Below are positions 63,491 through 64,000 of a DNA stretch of 64,000 nucleotides, piece by piece. The notes under the pieces are model-generated. The model saw only the letters and a program-made list of their open reading frames with translations. It searched no databases and was not told the DNA's origin. Position 1 is the first letter of the stretch; each line of letters opens with the position of its first letter. A program made the position numbers and the translations under genes. Origin of the DNA: Pyropia yezoensis (Eukaryota; Rhodophyta; Bangiophyceae; Bangiales; Bangiaceae); NCBI GenBank assembly GCA_009829735.1, contig CM020619.1:13259777-13323776 (forward strand), written 5' to 3'.

Positions 63491-64000
63491 ATGTCTACCC
63501 AAGAGACAGGGAACGTTCAAGATGACGGATCGGCGTCGACGCCGACTCCGGAGGTGACTACGGGAACCGGGATCGGGAACCCGATCGATAACATTGAGAC
63601 GCCAATGCTTTCCGGTGCCGGATCGACGTTTGGCACGGCTCGGACGGCAGGAGGCGGGGGCCCGCCTCAACTGTCGTCGACCGACCTCACTCCGCCGCCT
63701 CCTTCACCAGGGGATTCCCTGATGGCATCATTGGCCCGCATCGAGGCCCGGTTTTCCGGGCTCGACGCCCGTCAAGATCGGACGGAGGACGCAATGGCAG
63801 TGTTGATGTCAACACGGCACACGACGGGACCCCGTCGTGTTCCTCCCACACCGGTACGGTTCGAACCGGCCGGACTACTTTCGGAGTCCACCAGGGTCAA
63901 TCCCGGGGTTGCTACTCCTGGACAGCCCCCGGACACAATGGGATATGGGTCCGACTCGTCGGCAGAGTTGGAACGGAGTCACACGGAGCGATACGCTCGG
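63491..64000 (+). CDS. Type-1 gag, 5' part, runs off the window
   Basis: From the ATG at 63491 it matches the first 170 codons of the gag at 51711-49529 with one or two changes. No stop or shift is seen up to the window end. It should belong to the outer element, whose protease part is at 52302-53524. Confidence 0.85.
   Translation, partial: MSTQETGNVQDDGSASTPTPEVTTGTGIGNPIDNIETPMLSGAGSTFGTARTAGGGGPPQLSSTDLTPPPPSPGDSLMASLARIEARFSGLDARQDRTEDAMAVLMSTRHTTGPRRVPPTPVRFEPAGLLSESTRVNPGVATPGQPPDTMGYGSDSSAELERSHTERYAR

Overview
The window reads as nuclear DNA of a GC-rich eukaryote with compact genes, most plausibly a unicellular or simple alga; a bangiophycean red alga (Porphyra/Pyropia type) would fit the very high GC, the scarcity of introns and the gene families seen, but that placement is inference. 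There is no prokaryotic operon structure. Two runs of exactly 500 N (8117-8616 and 53525-54024) show that this is a scaffold of at least three contigs, and long G/C homopolymers break several reading frames.

Host-gene part (1-30299). The first 3.8 kb holds only spacer and a degenerate minisatellite. Then come an NB-ARC/WD40 STAND ATPase (3827-9923, +, frame broken several times in the WD40 half), a secreted M13-type zinc metallopeptidase with one intron (14082-about 16579, +), a secreted Ala/Gly/Asn repeat protein (18730-17391, -), a TRAPPC12-like TPR protein (23340-24959, +) and, convergent with it, a nucleolar NVL/Rix7-type double AAA ATPase (28311-25328, -). Large GC-rich spacers (9924-14081, 19454-23339) carry open but uninformative frames, microsatellites and clusters of short hairpins. 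At 29430-30299 lies half of a broken ankyrin-like gene.

Retroelement part (30300-64000). Two Ty3/gypsy chromodomain families are present. Type 1 has 363-bp LTRs (34739, 41479 and 51936 in minus orientation, 62903 in plus), gag, pol ending in a chromodomain, and between pol and the 3' LTR a long ORF on the opposite strand (815 codons) that is intact in both copies. Type 2 has 406-bp LTRs (30300 minus, 58902 plus), gag, pol, and a pol C-terminal extension. In both families gag and pol are linked by a canonical -1 slippery heptamer three codons before the gag stop.

The pieces nest: the type-2 reverse transcriptase is cut at 62902 and resumes at 34738, with the same 5-bp target duplication (caaac) at both places; the type-2 LTRs likewise share a 5-bp duplication (ggcgg) at 58897-58901 and 30295-30299 inside one host gene. 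The two halves lie on opposite strands, so the sequence right of the second gap is probably inverted relative to the left, either as a scaffold orientation error or as a real inversion. Turned round, the window describes one three-level nest: a complete type-1 element inside a second type-1 element inside a type-2 element inside an ankyrin-like gene.
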